NCBI RefSeq assembly: GCF_001678665.1
Contig: NZ_LZRP01000009.1
Location: forward strand, 22,925 to 86,924
DNA: 64,000 nucleotides
Reading direction: 5' to 3'
DNA from: Erythrobacter sp. QSSC1-22B
GTDB lineage: Bacteria; Pseudomonadota; Alphaproteobacteria; Sphingomonadales; Sphingomonadaceae
Shown here: positions 44,983 to 53,704 of the stretch, piece by piece
Layout: the number at the start of each line of letters is the position of its first letter
How positions within the stretch are numbered: position 1 is the first letter of the stretch
Position numbers and translations under genes: made by a program
Notes under the pieces: generated by a model
The model's database searches: none
Told to the model about the DNA's origin: nothing
Seen by the model: the letters and a program-made list of their open reading frames with translations, nothing else

Positions 44983-47387
44983 AAACCCTTTCGCCAGCTG
45001 ATCGCGACGCCTGTATCGTCGGGCGCGGTGGCATAGTGGCCGGGATCGGTGCGGTAGTAGATGCTGGCGCTGGCCTGGCCGCTTGCGAACGGTCCGCGCC
45101 AGCTTGCCTCTCCCACCGTCTCGCGCCCCGTGGGGCTGAGCGAGAGGCGGCGCGTTCCAACACCGGCAGTTTCGGTCGCATAGTCGTAGCTCACCGGCAG
45201 CAGCACATCGATCCCGCCGCCGGTCACCCGCAGCGGCTGCGCGAGACGCAGGCCGAAGCTGTCGCCGCTGGTGAACAGATCGCCACGCGACAGGTCGAGC
45301 GACCAGGCGTTGCTCTGGAATCCCGAACCTGCGCCGACCAGCCCACTTTGCCGGGGACGCGTGAAGCCGTGACGATAGCTCGCCCCCAGCTGCCAGCCTG
45401 CCGAAAGGTCGATCGCGGTCGCAGTGTCGAGAAACAGCGTGTCGGCACCGCTGGCGCCGAAGCTTTCATTGAGAAAAGCGCCGAGCAGGGTCGCATCCTC
45501 CTGCAGCCAGGTAAGGCCGAACACGGTATCGAGCGGTCCTAGCCTGCGATCCGCAGCAACGGCAAAGCTCCGCGTGGCGTACCTTTCACGCGGGCCGCGA
45601 AGCATGTCCCGCCCGTCGCGGTAATTGCCGAGCCAGGCCTCGCCGGTCTCCGCGCCCGCTGTCAGGCCCCAGTCACCGATTTGCCTGCGCAGGGCAAAGC
45701 CTGCGTCGCTGCTGGTGGCGAAACCCATATCGCCGGCTGCGTCGCGTGCGATGAGGAAGGCGGGCCGCCGCATGCCCTGCAATTGCGCGGTCAGGCCCTG
45801 AGCGCCTTCGCGTAAGGCAAAACCGACCTCCATGTCCGGAGCGATCCGCGCCAGCATGCGGGCAGCCAGGACCCGGGCGCCTTCGGCATCGCTGCTCGAG
45901 AGATGGAGTTCTCGGGCCATGGTGCTCTGCGCATCGAACCGCCGCTCACCGACGGTGAACGCCAGCGAGAACGCCTCGCTACCCACCGCCAGATGTCGGC
46001 GGTCCTGCTGAAGCGCACCATGAAGCTTGAAATCGGGCACCGCGCCGCGCAGCCCGGTGCCGTAGTTGAACTGATAGGCGCGGCGATACTGGTCGAGCAG
46101 GACGCCCTGCAGGTTCTGCGGTGCGGCAAAGGCATCGCCCATTGCTGCCGACCCGATGGCGGCGGTCTCGCCGATGCGGATCACCGCGGTGCCCCCCGCG
46201 AGCGTAGTTGTTCCACTGGGCGCAAAGGCGGCGGCGATGTCGAGACTGCCGCGGCCATAAGTGCTGTCGGCTCCGGTTTCGCCAAGATCTCGCGCGGAAT
46301 CGAGCAATATCTCGACGATCTGCCGCCCGGTCAGATTGGGGAATGCCTGTTTGAGCAGGGCCACTGCACCCGCGACCTGCGGAGTCGCGAAACTGGTCCC
46401 GGAAAACAGCAGGCGAAACCTGCCGTCGGCATCCTGCCCGACAAAGACCTCCCCGTTCTCGTAGACGCAGCAAATGCGTTCGCCGCGCGCGGCGAGATAC
46501 CATTGCGTCTGGCTGCCTGCGCGCTGGCTGAAGCTCGACAGCTGGAAGCCCTCGTCGATCGATCCGACGATGATGACATTGTCGCCGCCGGCCTCGCGCA
46601 CCCCGCGAGCGAAATCGGTCGGCTCGGCGGGGTCCACCCCGCTCGTGCTACCGTCTCCGGCATTGCCCGCAGCCACAACAATGACCACGCCCGCCGCAGA
46701 TGCGCGCGCCACGGCCGCCAGCACCTGGGCGCCGGGGTTGCCACCTCCCAGGCTGAGATTGACCACCGTGGCGCCCGACCTCACCGCCTGATCGATCCCG
46801 GTGGCGATGTCGTTGTCGAAGAAACTGCAGCCCAGCGTCGTGTCCTCGGGCGTATCCGTTCCGCAACTCCCGACCCGATCGGCGCGGAGCACGAGCAGAT
46901 TCGCGTCGAAAGCGATGCCCAACACGCCGGAATTGTCGCGCGCCGCTGCGGCTACCAGCGCGACATTGGTGCCGTGGTCGTCCTCGGCCTCGAACCCTCG
47001 ATTGCCTGCGACGTCGCGGGAATCGCGATGAATTCTGCCGACGAATTCCGGACTGTCGCTGTCGATCCCGGTATCGATGATCGCGATAAGCGAGCCGTCG
47101 CCGGTCGCCCCTTTCGTCCATGCGCTGACCGCGCCGTGCTGGTCGGGTCCGTCCGAAAGCCGGAATTCCTCGGTATCGAAGTTCGTGGTCGGCGGCGGTG
47201 TCGGGCTGGGGGTCGGTGTGGGAGTCGGAGTAGGCGTCGGTGTTGGCGTGGGGGTAGGCTGAGGCGTCGGAGTACTGGATATACCGCCCGAACCGCCACC
47301 GCCACATGCTGCCAGCAGGGCGAGCGGAGCCAGCGCAGCCCCGGCGCGAAGGATGTTGGAGTATCTTGAACCGGTCGACATTTGCAT
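44979..47387 (-). CDS. subtilisin-family (S8) autotransporter lipoprotein
   Basis: A protein of 802 residues: lipobox LLAAC (Cys28), a Thr-Pro repeat linker (about 38-66), then an S8 peptidase domain with Asp105 in IAIIDTGID, His138 in DDHGTNVA and Ser332 in SGTSFATPQVAGA, and a C-terminal region of about 280 residues with beta-barrel features ending GVAISWRKGF, so its last residue is aromatic. Such proteins cross the outer membrane through their own barrel. Cysteines in SCGTDTPEDTTLGC and ICC suggest disulfides. The end overlaps the APH gene by four bases. Confidence 0.92.
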   Translation of the reverse strand: MQMSTGSRYSNILRAGAALAPLALLAACGGGGSGGISSTPTPQPTPTPTPTPTPTPTPTPSPTPPPTTNFDTEEFRLSDGPDQHGAVSAWTKGATGDGSLIAIIDTGIDSDSPEFVGRIHRDSRDVAGNRGFEAEDDHGTNVALVAAAARDNSGVLGIAFDANLLVLRADRVGSCGTDTPEDTTLGCSFFDNDIATGIDQAVRSGATVVNLSLGGGNPGAQVLAAVARASAAGVVIVVAAGNAGDGSTSGVDPAEPTDFARGVREAGGDNVIIVGSIDEGFQLSSFSQRAGSQTQWYLAARGERICCVYENGEVFVGQDADGRFRLLFSGTSFATPQVAGAVALLKQAFPNLTGRQIVEILLDSARDLGETGADSTYGRGSLDIAAAFAPSGTTTLAGGTAVIRIGETAAIGSAAMGDAFAAPQNLQGVLLDQYRRAYQFNYGTGLRGAVPDFKLHGALQQDRRHLAVGSEAFSLAFTVGERRFDAQSTMARELHLSSSDAEGARVLAARMLARIAPDMEVGFALREGAQGLTAQLQGMRRPAFLIARDAAGDMGFATSSDAGFALRRQIGDWGLTAGAETGEAWLGNYRDGRDMLRGPRERYATRSFAVAADRRLGPLDTVFGLTWLQEDATLLGAFLNESFGASGADTLFLDTATAIDLSAGWQLGASYRHGFTRPRQSGLVGAGSGFQSNAWSLDLSRGDLFTSGDSFGLRLAQPLRVTGGGIDVLLPVSYDYATETAGVGTRRLSLSPTGRETVGEASWRGPFASGQASASIYYRTDPGHYATAPDDTGVAISWRKGF

Positions 47388-47573
47388 ACCCTTTCGACCT
47401 CCAACTTATAGACGAAGATATGGCGGGTCGGTTAACGGCGGGGGTCGCCGGATTTAACAGCCCGCGCAAAGTCAGCCGCGCAAAGAACGGATGCGAAGCT
47501 AGCGACTTGCCCGCTGCCGCCCTGCCCCCTAACAGCACGCCCGACATTCCACCGATCAAGGACAGGGCCCGCA

Positions 47574-48398
47574 ATGACCCAGAAACTCGCCGCCGCTATC
47601 GAACAGGCCTGGGAAGATCGCGCCGCGATTACACCCCAGAGCAGCGCGGTGCGCGAACAGGTCGATGCTGCGCTGGCGCTGATCGACAGCGGCGAGGCGC
47701 GCGTGGCGCAGCCCGATGGCAAGGGCGGCTGGACGGTCAACCAGTGGCTCAAGAAGGCGGTGCTGCTGTCTTTCCGGCTCAACGAGAACCGCATCATGGA
47801 AGGCGGCTCTGCGGGGCATCCGGCCTTTGACAAGGTGCCGAGCAAATTTGCCGGCTGGGACGATGCGCGTTTCGCACAAGCCGGTTTCCGCGTGGTGCCG
47901 GGGGCCATTGCCCGGCAGGGCGCCTATATCGCACCGGGCTGCGTGCTGATGCCCAGCTTCGTCAACATCGGTGCCTATGTCGGCAAGGGCACCATGGTCG
48001 ACACCTGGGCCTCGATCGGATCTTGCGCCCAGATCGGCGAGAACTGCCATATCTCGGCGGGCGCAGGGATCGGCGGCGTACTCGAGCCGATGCAGGCCAA
48101 CCCCACGATCATCGGCGACAATTGCTTCATCGGCGCGCGATCGGAGATCGTCGAGGGGGTGATCGTCGGCGAAGGCGCGGTCGTGGCGATGGGGGTCTTC
48201 ATCACCCAGTCGACCAAGATCGTCGACCGGGCGAGTGGCGAAATAACGCGCGGTGCGGTGCCACCCTATTCGGTGGTGGTGCCCGGCACCCTGCCTGCCG
48301 CCGACGGCGGACCTTCGCTTGGCTGCGCGGTGATCGTCAAGACGGTCGATGCCCAGACGCGCGAGAAGACGGCGATCAACGAACTGCTGCGCGATTGA
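47574..48398 (+). CDS. dapD: tetrahydrodipicolinate N-succinyltransferase
   Basis: A protein of 274 residues with left-handed beta-helix hexapeptide repeats from about residue 110 ([40 protein letters not shown]) and family motifs [31 protein letters not shown] and [20 protein letters not shown]. It catalyses the succinylation step of lysine and diaminopimelate synthesis. The gene stands alone between a protease and a stress-like gene. Confidence 0.96.
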   Translation: MTQKLAAAIEQAWEDRAAITPQSSAVREQVDAALALIDSGEARVAQPDGKGGWTVNQWLKKAVLLSFRLNENRIMEGGSAGHPAFDKVPSKFAGWDDARFAQAGFRVVPGAIARQGAYIAPGCVLMPSFVNIGAYVGKGTMVDTWASIGSCAQIGENCHISAGAGIGGVLEPMQANPTIIGDNCFIGARSEIVEGVIVGEGAVVAMGVFITQSTKIVDRASGEITRGAVPPYSVVVPGTLPAADGGPSLGCAVIVKTVDAQTREKTAINELLRD

Positions 48399-48413
48399 CG
48401 GCGACCGCCAAAG

Positions 48414-48439
48414 GGAACATTGTTGGCATGGTCTGCGTA
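48414..48439 (+). promoter_or_regulatory. EcfG-type promoter candidate
   Basis: GGAAC (48414-48418), 17 bases, CGTA (48436-48439), 46 bases ahead of the start of the next gene. The general stress response sigma factor EcfG of alphaproteobacteria recognises GGAAC-N16/17-CGTT, so three of four positions of the -10 match. Confidence 0.6.
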
Positions 48440-48485
48440 GGATAAAGCCGGTACGCACCGATGACGAAAGCAGGAGCGAATTCCA

Positions 48486-48794
48486 ATGCACAACGATGGT
48501 AACGAAGTTCACGTCTCGGAGACCGAAGCCAGCGGCGGGTCGAAAGAAGGCGTGGTTCGTTGGGTGCTGGTCGTCAGCCTGCTGGCGGCAATCGTGCTGC
48601 TGTCGGCCATCTGGATGTTCGGCGCGGCAACACAGGGCGATGTCGAGAAAGAGGCCACGATGAGTGGCTCGATCGAATCCGCCACCGATGACGACGAAGG
48701 CAATCAGACCGATTCCATCATCGGCGAAGAAGTGACCGAGATGGAATCGCCCGGCGAAGAGCCTGAAACGCCGCTCGACACGATCGACAATTGA
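48486..48794 (+). CDS. small membrane protein with acidic tail
   Basis: A protein of 102 residues with AGGAG before the ATG. One membrane helix (VVRWVLVVSLLAAIVLLSAI, residues about 23-42) is followed by a strongly acidic, low-complexity tail rich in Glu, Asp and Thr. No domain recognised. An EcfG-type promoter candidate precedes it, so induction under general stress is likely. Confidence 0.7.
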   Translation: MHNDGNEVHVSETEASGGSKEGVVRWVLVVSLLAAIVLLSAIWMFGAATQGDVEKEATMSGSIESATDDDEGNQTDSIIGEEVTEMESPGEEPETPLDTIDN

Positions 48795-48838
48795 TCGCGC
48801 TGCCTGCAAATGCCTGAACAATCGGGTTGTGGCTTTTT

Positions 48839-48864
48839 GGAACCCCGGGCGCGGCAGAAGGATT
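48839..48864 (+). promoter_or_regulatory. weak EcfG-type promoter candidate
   Basis: GGAAC (48839-48843), 17 bases, then GATT (48861-48864), 28 bases before the DUF2945 start. The -10 element keeps only the TT of the consensus, so this is weaker than the one at 48414. Confidence 0.4.
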
Positions 48865-48892
48865 GATTTTCTGCACCAAGCGGAGATCCCAA

Positions 48893-49123
48893 ATGAGCAA
48901 TCCCAACAGCTTTCAGACCGGACAATACGTCCAATGGAACTGGGGCAATGGCACCGGAGCCGGCCAGATCGAGGAGCGCTTCGAGCGTGAGGTCACCCGG
49001 ACCTTGCAGGGTAGCGAAATCACCAAACACGGCGATAGCGACAACCCCGCTTACCTGATCAAGCAGGACGATGGCGACCAGGTGCTCAAACGCGGCAGCG
49101 AACTCGAAGCGGATACGCAATAA
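48893..49123 (+). CDS. DUF2945 family small protein
   Basis: ATG 48893 gives 76 residues (MSNPNSFQTGQYVQWNWGNG, then EITKHGDSDNPAYLIKQDDGDQVLKRGSELE). This is the DUF2945 (hypervirulence-associated TUDOR-like) family, small SH3-like proteins seen in stress and symbiosis clusters. The stop overlaps the next ATG in TAATG. Upstream lies a GGAAC motif. Confidence 0.85.
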   Translation: MSNPNSFQTGQYVQWNWGNGTGAGQIEERFEREVTRTLQGSEITKHGDSDNPAYLIKQDDGDQVLKRGSELEADTQ

Positions 49124-49314
49124 TGCCCGCGCAATCCAAAGCGCAGCAACGCGCCGCTGGCGCTGCCCTATCGGCCAAGCGCGGGGACACCAAGGTCTCC
49201 GACCTTCAGGGAGCATCGCGGCAGATGTATGATTCCATGTCCGAGGCCGAGCTGGACGATTATGCCTCGACCGAGCTCGATGGGCTGCCCGAACATGTCG
49301 ACGAGGATGATTGA
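49123..49314 (+). CDS. DUF3008 family small protein
   Basis: A protein of 63 residues beginning MPAQSKAQQRAAGAALSAKR with KVSDLQGASRQMYDSMSEAE, typical of DUF3008 proteins. It is coupled to DUF2945 and therefore shares its promoter. Function unknown; the basic start suggests a nucleic-acid or ribosome partner. Confidence 0.85.
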   Translation: MPAQSKAQQRAAGAALSAKRGDTKVSDLQGASRQMYDSMSEAELDDYASTELDGLPEHVDEDD

Positions 49315-49475
49315 CGGGCCAGGGGAGTTTGGCTCGCGGTCATGGGCCTGAGGCGCGAAGTGGGTGAGGACATGCATCGCAACGCAGCCATAGGACCCTG
49401 CTGGAAGACCAAACGGCTCGATCTGCGCGCCAGCATCCGCCGGATTGGTTGGCGGTTCTGACTGTTCGCCCGATC

Positions 49476-49859
49476 ATGCGCTGGATTCTGGCTGCGTTTT
49501 ACGCCGTCGCCGGGTATCTGCACCTCGCCGCGCCCGAACCCTTCTTGCAGATCATGCCCGGGTGGGTGTGGCAATCGGACGCCATGGTCTTCTGGACAGG
49601 TATCGCCGAACTGCTTGGCGCCGCTGCGCTGGCACAGCCATGGTCGCAAAGGTTGCGCCATGCAGGCGGGACAGGACTGGCGCTCTACGCGATCCTCGTC
49701 TTCCCCGCCAACATCAACCATTTCGCGCTCGATATGGCGCGCACCGATGGCGGGCTCGGCCTTTTCTATCACATCCCGCGGATGTTCGCGCAGCCGCTGC
49801 TGGTGTGGCTAGCGCTGTGGACCGGCGGCGTCGTGGACTGGCCCTTCCGCCGCCGGTAA
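49476..49859 (+). CDS. DoxX-like membrane protein
   Basis: ATG 49476 gives about 127 residues with four hydrophobic segments: MRWILAAFYAVAGYLHLA, WTGIAELLGAAALAQP, ALYAILVFPANINHFAL and PRMFAQPLLVWLALWTGG. The layout fits small DoxX/DoxD-like proteins of unknown role. The frame starts upstream only at a TTG. It ends five bases before the convergent SWIB gene. Confidence 0.8.
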   Translation: MRWILAAFYAVAGYLHLAAPEPFLQIMPGWVWQSDAMVFWTGIAELLGAAALAQPWSQRLRHAGGTGLALYAILVFPANINHFALDMARTDGGLGLFYHIPRMFAQPLLVWLALWTGGVVDWPFRRR

Positions 49860-49864
49860 CCCGT

Positions 49865-50116
49865 TCAGCTCATGTGCTTCGAGACGGCGCCCGTCATCTT
49901 GAACATGGAAATCTGCTCCTTGCCGATTACGGCGCTGAGCTTGTCGTCGGGGTTGATCATGCGACGATCCTTCGAATCCTGCAGATCGTGCGCCTTGATG
50001 TGCTCCCATATCTTCGAGGTCACCTGGGCGCGGGTCATCGGACCCTTGCCGACCACGTTCTCCAGTTCGGGAGTCAGTGTCACGGGTTTCTGAAGGGCGT
50101 TGTTCTTACCAGCCAT
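49865..50116 (-). CDS. SWIB/MDM2-domain protein
   Basis: ATG 50116 (preceded by AAAGGA) gives 83 residues that are almost entirely a SWIB domain: LQKPVTLTPELENVVGKGPM, AQVTSKIWEHIKAHDLQD, RRMINPDDKLSAVIGK. Bacterial stand-alone SWIB proteins are found in alphaproteobacteria and chlamydiae and probably bind DNA or chromatin-like complexes. It is the second gene after YbhB on this strand, with a terminator between. Confidence 0.9.
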   Translation of the reverse strand: MAGKNNALQKPVTLTPELENVVGKGPMTRAQVTSKIWEHIKAHDLQDSKDRRMINPDDKLSAVIGKEQISMFKMTGAVSKHMS

Positions 50117-50150
50117 TGTAGTTCCTTTCTCAGTCAGTCTTGCTTGTATG

Positions 50151-50179
50151 CCCGGAGGCCGGCTCGCCGGCCTTCCGGG
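50151..50179 (-). terminator. hairpin between the YbhB-family gene and the SWIB gene
   Basis: CCCGGAGGCCGGC (50151-50163) faces GCCGGCCTTCCGGG (50166-50179), a nearly perfect stem with one bulged base and a tiny loop, nine bases past the stop at 50188. It should end the YbhB transcript. Confidence 0.55.
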
Positions 50180-50187
50180 TATTCTTC

Positions 50188-50769
50188 TCAAACGTCGTCA
50201 GCGATATCCCAGTCCTCGACCTCGTGGCCTTCGAACCGTCCGGTCAGCACCGCACAGGCCGTTACATGACCCTCGATCTGCTTGAACAGCTGATCGAGCT
50301 TTGCCCCGGGCATTGTGGTCAGTGGCAGATCGAGCGCGAACAGCTGGAACACATAACGGTGTTCCTGGCCGATCGGCGGATTGGGCAGCAGCCATTCGGA
50401 ATTGCCCAGCGCGTTCTTGCCGGTGCGCGGCGGTGCCTCCCCCTCGAGCAGCTTGCCACGCTGCGGCGCCAGACCCCAGACCAGCCAGTGCAGATTGGGT
50501 TTGTCGTCGGGTCCGTCGAGATCCTCGACGATGAGGACGAGCTCCTGCGAACCCGGCGGCGGCGCGGTCCATTCCAGCGGCGGGGCGACCGAAGCCTCCT
50601 CGCAGGCGGTGAAGCTGGGATCCAGCTCGCCGCCGTGCTCGAACGCCGGGCTCTTCAAGGAGAAGCCGGACCGGCCCAACGTCTGTTGCGAGCCTACCCG
50701 GGCAATAACCAGGTCCCCCGCAGGCTTGGGTCCACCAACTGCGCTATCCAGCCACGCAGCGTCACTCAT
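50188..50769 (-). CDS. YbhB/YbcL family (PEBP-like) protein
   Basis: ATG 50769 gives 193 residues. Phosphatidylethanolamine-binding-protein motifs: VAPPLEWTAPPPGSQELVLIVEDLDGP, HWLVWGLAP and PNPPIGQEHRYVFQLFALDL. These proteins bind anionic ligands in a shallow pocket, and the role in bacteria is unclear. The longer frame to 50871 has no ribosome site. It precedes the SWIB gene on the same strand. Confidence 0.88.
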   Translation of the reverse strand: MSDAAWLDSAVGGPKPAGDLVIARVGSQQTLGRSGFSLKSPAFEHGGELDPSFTACEEASVAPPLEWTAPPPGSQELVLIVEDLDGPDDKPNLHWLVWGLAPQRGKLLEGEAPPRTGKNALGNSEWLLPNPPIGQEHRYVFQLFALDLPLTTMPGAKLDQLFKQIEGHVTACAVLTGRFEGHEVEDWDIADDV

Positions 50770-51011
50770 GCAAAATTCCTTCGATTCATCCGTCCCTTGT
50801 GGGCGTCCTCTTGCCATGAAACCATGCCTTGCAGGCGAATATGCACGGTTTTTGCCCGGAATCGCGCACATCTGGTCGCGAACGCAACGCGAACTTGCCT
50901 AGCCCTCCGGTGTTTGGCACAAAAGATGGCGCTCGGGAGTCGCTTGCACGACCGCCGGGATGCCCTGGCCTCGTTACGGCATTGTGCCACCATCTTCCCG
51001 GAGTCGCTCCC

Positions 51012-52445
51012 ATGACCATCGCTCGTACGTTGCTATCCGCTACGCTCGCCTTCTCGCTCGCCGCTTGCGGAGGCGGGGGCAGTGCTCCGAGTGCACCGAC
51101 GACGGGCGGAGGCGGCGGAACGCCGGGGACCTCGGGCGGCGGTACCGCGAGCGATCCCTGTTCGCTTGCCAATCGCCAACAGTTCGTCCGCGAGGTGCTC
51201 GACGAATGGTATCTCTTCCCCGAACTGCTCGCCGCCGGCGTCAATCCGGCCTCGTTCACCGATGTTCAGAGCTATATCGACGCGCTGGTCGCACCGGCCC
51301 GCGCGCAATCGAAAGACAGGTTCTTCACCTACATCACCTCGATCCGGGAAGAGACCGCGCTGATCAACAGCGGTTCGAACGCCGGTTTCGGCATTCGGCT
51401 TAGCTACGACACTGCGGCCAACCGCGTGTTCGTGCTCGAATCCTTCGAGAACGCACCTGCGCTTCCCGTCGGGATCGACCGCGGGACCGAGCTCCTGTCG
51501 ATCAATGGCACCGCGGTAGCCAGTCTGATGGCATCGGGCGGGCCGCAAGCCGTCATTCAGGCGCTTGGCCCCTCGGACCCGGGCGTCAGCCGGACGCTGG
51601 GCTTTCGCGACGTTGCCGGGGTGGAGCGCAGCGCGACCATCGCCAAGAGCGAATTCTCGCTCGATCCCATCTCCGATCGCTACGGGGTGAGGATCCTCAA
51701 CGACGGAACCGAGCAGGTCGGCTACATCAACCTGCGCACGTTCATCGTCCAGGACGCCGGACCGCAATTGCGTGCCGCGTTCCAGCAGTTCCGCACTGCC
51801 GGAATTACCAGGGTCATCCTCGATCTGCGCTATAATGGCGGCGGACTTGTCTCGGTGGCGGAATTGCTCGGCGATCTGATGTCGGATGGGCGGCAGGGCC
51901 AGGTCTTCAGCAAGACGATCCTGCGTCCGTCAAAATCCGCGGAGAACGAGGTCGATCTGTTCCAGGCCCAGCCGGAGGCTATCGCGGCGAGCAGGGTCGC
52001 AGTCATCGGCCGCGGCGGCACCGCTTCGGCGAGCGAACTCGTCACCAATTCCTTCATCCCCTATCTCGGCACCAATCTGGCGCTGGTGGGCACCAACACC
52101 TTCGGCAAGCCGGTCGGGCAGTTCGCCTTCGACCGCTCGGCCTGCGACGACCGCTTCCGGGTGACCGCCTTCAAGACCACCAATGCCGCCGATCAGGGCG
52201 AGTATTTTACCGGGCTTGCCTCGGTCATGCCCAACACTTGCGCGGCCAACGACGGAATCCTGAACCAGTTGGGCGATCCCGCCGAAGCCTCGGTCAGCGT
52301 GGCGCTCGACTTTCTCGCCGGACGCAGTTGCACGGCGATCGCCAGCGGGGTGGAGCGCGGCGTGCAGAGCGTCGGCGACCGCAGGGTGTTGCTCCAGCCG
52401 GATCGACCGACCGCAGCGCAGCGCGAGGTGCCCGGGCTGTTCTGA
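51012..52445 (+). CDS. S41 family (tail-specific) peptidase lipoprotein
   Basis: ATG 51012 opens a lipoprotein signal (FSLAAC, Cys19), then a Gly-rich linker, an N-terminal domain (FVREVLDEWYLFPELLAAG), a PDZ-like region with GIDRGTELLSINGTAV, and the S41 protease core (VGYINLRTFIVQDAGPQLRA, ILDLRYNGGGLVSVAELLG, GRGGTASASELVTNSF holding the catalytic serine). About 477 residues. It cleaves proteins in the periplasm or at the cell surface. Four cysteines near the C-terminus may form disulfides. Confidence 0.92.
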   Translation: MTIARTLLSATLAFSLAACGGGGSAPSAPTTGGGGGTPGTSGGGTASDPCSLANRQQFVREVLDEWYLFPELLAAGVNPASFTDVQSYIDALVAPARAQSKDRFFTYITSIREETALINSGSNAGFGIRLSYDTAANRVFVLESFENAPALPVGIDRGTELLSINGTAVASLMASGGPQAVIQALGPSDPGVSRTLGFRDVAGVERSATIAKSEFSLDPISDRYGVRILNDGTEQVGYINLRTFIVQDAGPQLRAAFQQFRTAGITRVILDLRYNGGGLVSVAELLGDLMSDGRQGQVFSKTILRPSKSAENEVDLFQAQPEAIAASRVAVIGRGGTASASELVTNSFIPYLGTNLALVGTNTFGKPVGQFAFDRSACDDRFRVTAFKTTNAADQGEYFTGLASVMPNTCAANDGILNQLGDPAEASVSVALDFLAGRSCTAIASGVERGVQSVGDRRVLLQPDRPTAAQREVPGLF

Positions 52446-52624
52446 TCGTCCAGATTATTGGACGGCGAGCGGGCGTGCCTGCTCGCCGCGGCCCTCCATT
52501 TCCACAACCGCGGCGGCAATGACCTTTTCGGAAGGCGCGGGCTTGGCGACCAAACCGCTCTGGTGGCTGTGGACGACTGGCGGTTGCGCCCCGAGCTGGA
52601 TCGGGCCGGGGTCTTGCGACAGGG

Positions 52625-53077
52625 CTAGGCCAGCGCAGCGGCGATCGTCAGCGCGCCTAGCCCCAGCGAAAGCGGCAATCGCAGCCCCATCCACCAGCGC
52701 GGCGCCAGCGCGCCGAGCCGCGCATCGACTGCGGGACTGATGAGGAGCCCCCCACCCAGAGCGACCAGCGAGGGTTCGATTGGCAGCGCACCGAGCAGTA
52801 GTGGAGTCAGACCGGCAAAGGCGATGAGGCTGGGCAGCACCCCCGCGATCCATACCCAGCCATGAGTCCGGCGGCGGTGAGCGGCAGGGGCGCAGGCAGC
52901 AATTCCCCACCAGGTTCCGCCCAGAAACGCAAAGATCAGTCCGGCGTAGAGATAGGCGAGCAGAGCCGCAGGCTCGTGCCATTCCGGCGGTCCTGCATAA
53001 AGCGCGGCAACCAGACCGATCTGCGGCAACAGGCCCGCCAGGCCTAGCCAGCGGGGAAGGTCGGGAACGGCTCTCAT
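52625..53077 (-). CDS. DUF3429 membrane protein
   Basis: From ATG 53077, about 150 residues with five hydrophobic segments, among them LGLAGLLPQIGLVAALYAG, AALLAYLYAGLIFAFLGGTWWG and VWIAGVLPSLIAFAGLTPLLL. The GGTWWG motif is characteristic of DUF3429. A GTG nine bases earlier is also possible. Function unknown. It follows a COG3650 lipoprotein gene on the same strand. Confidence 0.88.
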   Translation of the reverse strand: MRAVPDLPRWLGLAGLLPQIGLVAALYAGPPEWHEPAALLAYLYAGLIFAFLGGTWWGIAACAPAAHRRRTHGWVWIAGVLPSLIAFAGLTPLLLGALPIEPSLVALGGGLLISPAVDARLGALAPRWWMGLRLPLSLGLGALTIAAALA

Positions 53078-53114
53078 GCCGCGCACTCGATCATCGGCGC
53101 ATCGTCGTGCGCCA

Positions 53115-53570
53115 TCATGGTGCCTCGCTGCCCTCGAACGAACGGCGATCGGTCCAGGCGCAACCGAAGCGCGTCTCTTCGCCGATCTGCAGCGTGGCGA
53201 CGAAGGGGTAGGTCCGGTCGCTCATCCCGTCGGAGCAATCGCCCGGGGTCACCACCAGATCGAACGCAGCCCCGTCGAGTTCGCCTGCGATCGACAACCC
53301 GTTGTTGCCGGCGAAGCGTTCGACCGAGATGGTGCGGCCATCGATGGTCTCCGGCGTGCTGTAGGTCAGAGTTCCGCCCGCGCTTTCCCCGCCCCAGAAG
53401 GGCTCGGTTCCGGTGAAGCGGATGGTCTCGTCGGCGGCGATGCCGTCGTAAGGCTCCGTGGAGCGTTCGGAGTCCGTCCCGTTCTGGCATCCGGCGAGCA
53501 GCAGCGGAAGCGTTGCAAGCGCGAGCCGGTGCCAGTTGCGCGAACCGCGAAGTTTGCAATCAGTCGCCAT
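53115..53570 (-). CDS. COG3650-like lipoprotein
   Basis: A protein of 151 residues: basic N-terminus, lipobox LLLAGC (Cys28), then the domain FTGTEPFWGGESAGGTLTYS, TISVERFAGNNGLSIAGEL and VTPGDCSDGMSDRTYPFVAT typical of COG3650 proteins. Periplasmic membrane-anchored protein of unknown function, often near heat-shock or stress genes. It precedes the DUF3429 gene. Confidence 0.85.
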   Translation of the reverse strand: MATDCKLRGSRNWHRLALATLPLLLAGCQNGTDSERSTEPYDGIAADETIRFTGTEPFWGGESAGGTLTYSTPETIDGRTISVERFAGNNGLSIAGELDGAAFDLVVTPGDCSDGMSDRTYPFVATLQIGEETRFGCAWTDRRSFEGSEAP

Positions 53571-53637
53571 GCCGGTTCCTTGCTCGTGGTCTGTCCATGT
53601 CTGCCGCGATTGTCCCGACCTCGACCGAAACGCAAGA

Positions 53638-53665
53638 GGCGGGCCCTGCCAAAGCAGGACCCGCC
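53638..53665 (-). terminator. strong hairpin downstream of the fasciclin gene
   Basis: GGCGGGCCCTGC (53638-53649) pairs with GCAGGACCCGCC (53654-53665), 12 pairs with one G-U (read on the minus strand) and a four-base loop. It lies 40 bases after the fasciclin stop and is a convincing transcription end although no T run follows. Confidence 0.6.
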
Positions 53666-53704
53666 CGTGTTGTCATCTTTTCGTCGTTACGTTGTGAGCG
53701 CCGG

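Noticed and set aside
49342..49461. A 39-codon plus-strand frame between DUF3008 and DoxX genes
   Set aside because: No ribosome site, no recognisable sequence and a length expected by chance.
52455..52622. Protein-like minus-strand stretch with PIQLGAQPPVVHSHQSGLVA after the DUF3429 gene
   Set aside because: The frame has no ATG, GTG or TTG between the DUF3429 stop and this sequence, so it could only be a fragment; evidence is too thin for a feature.
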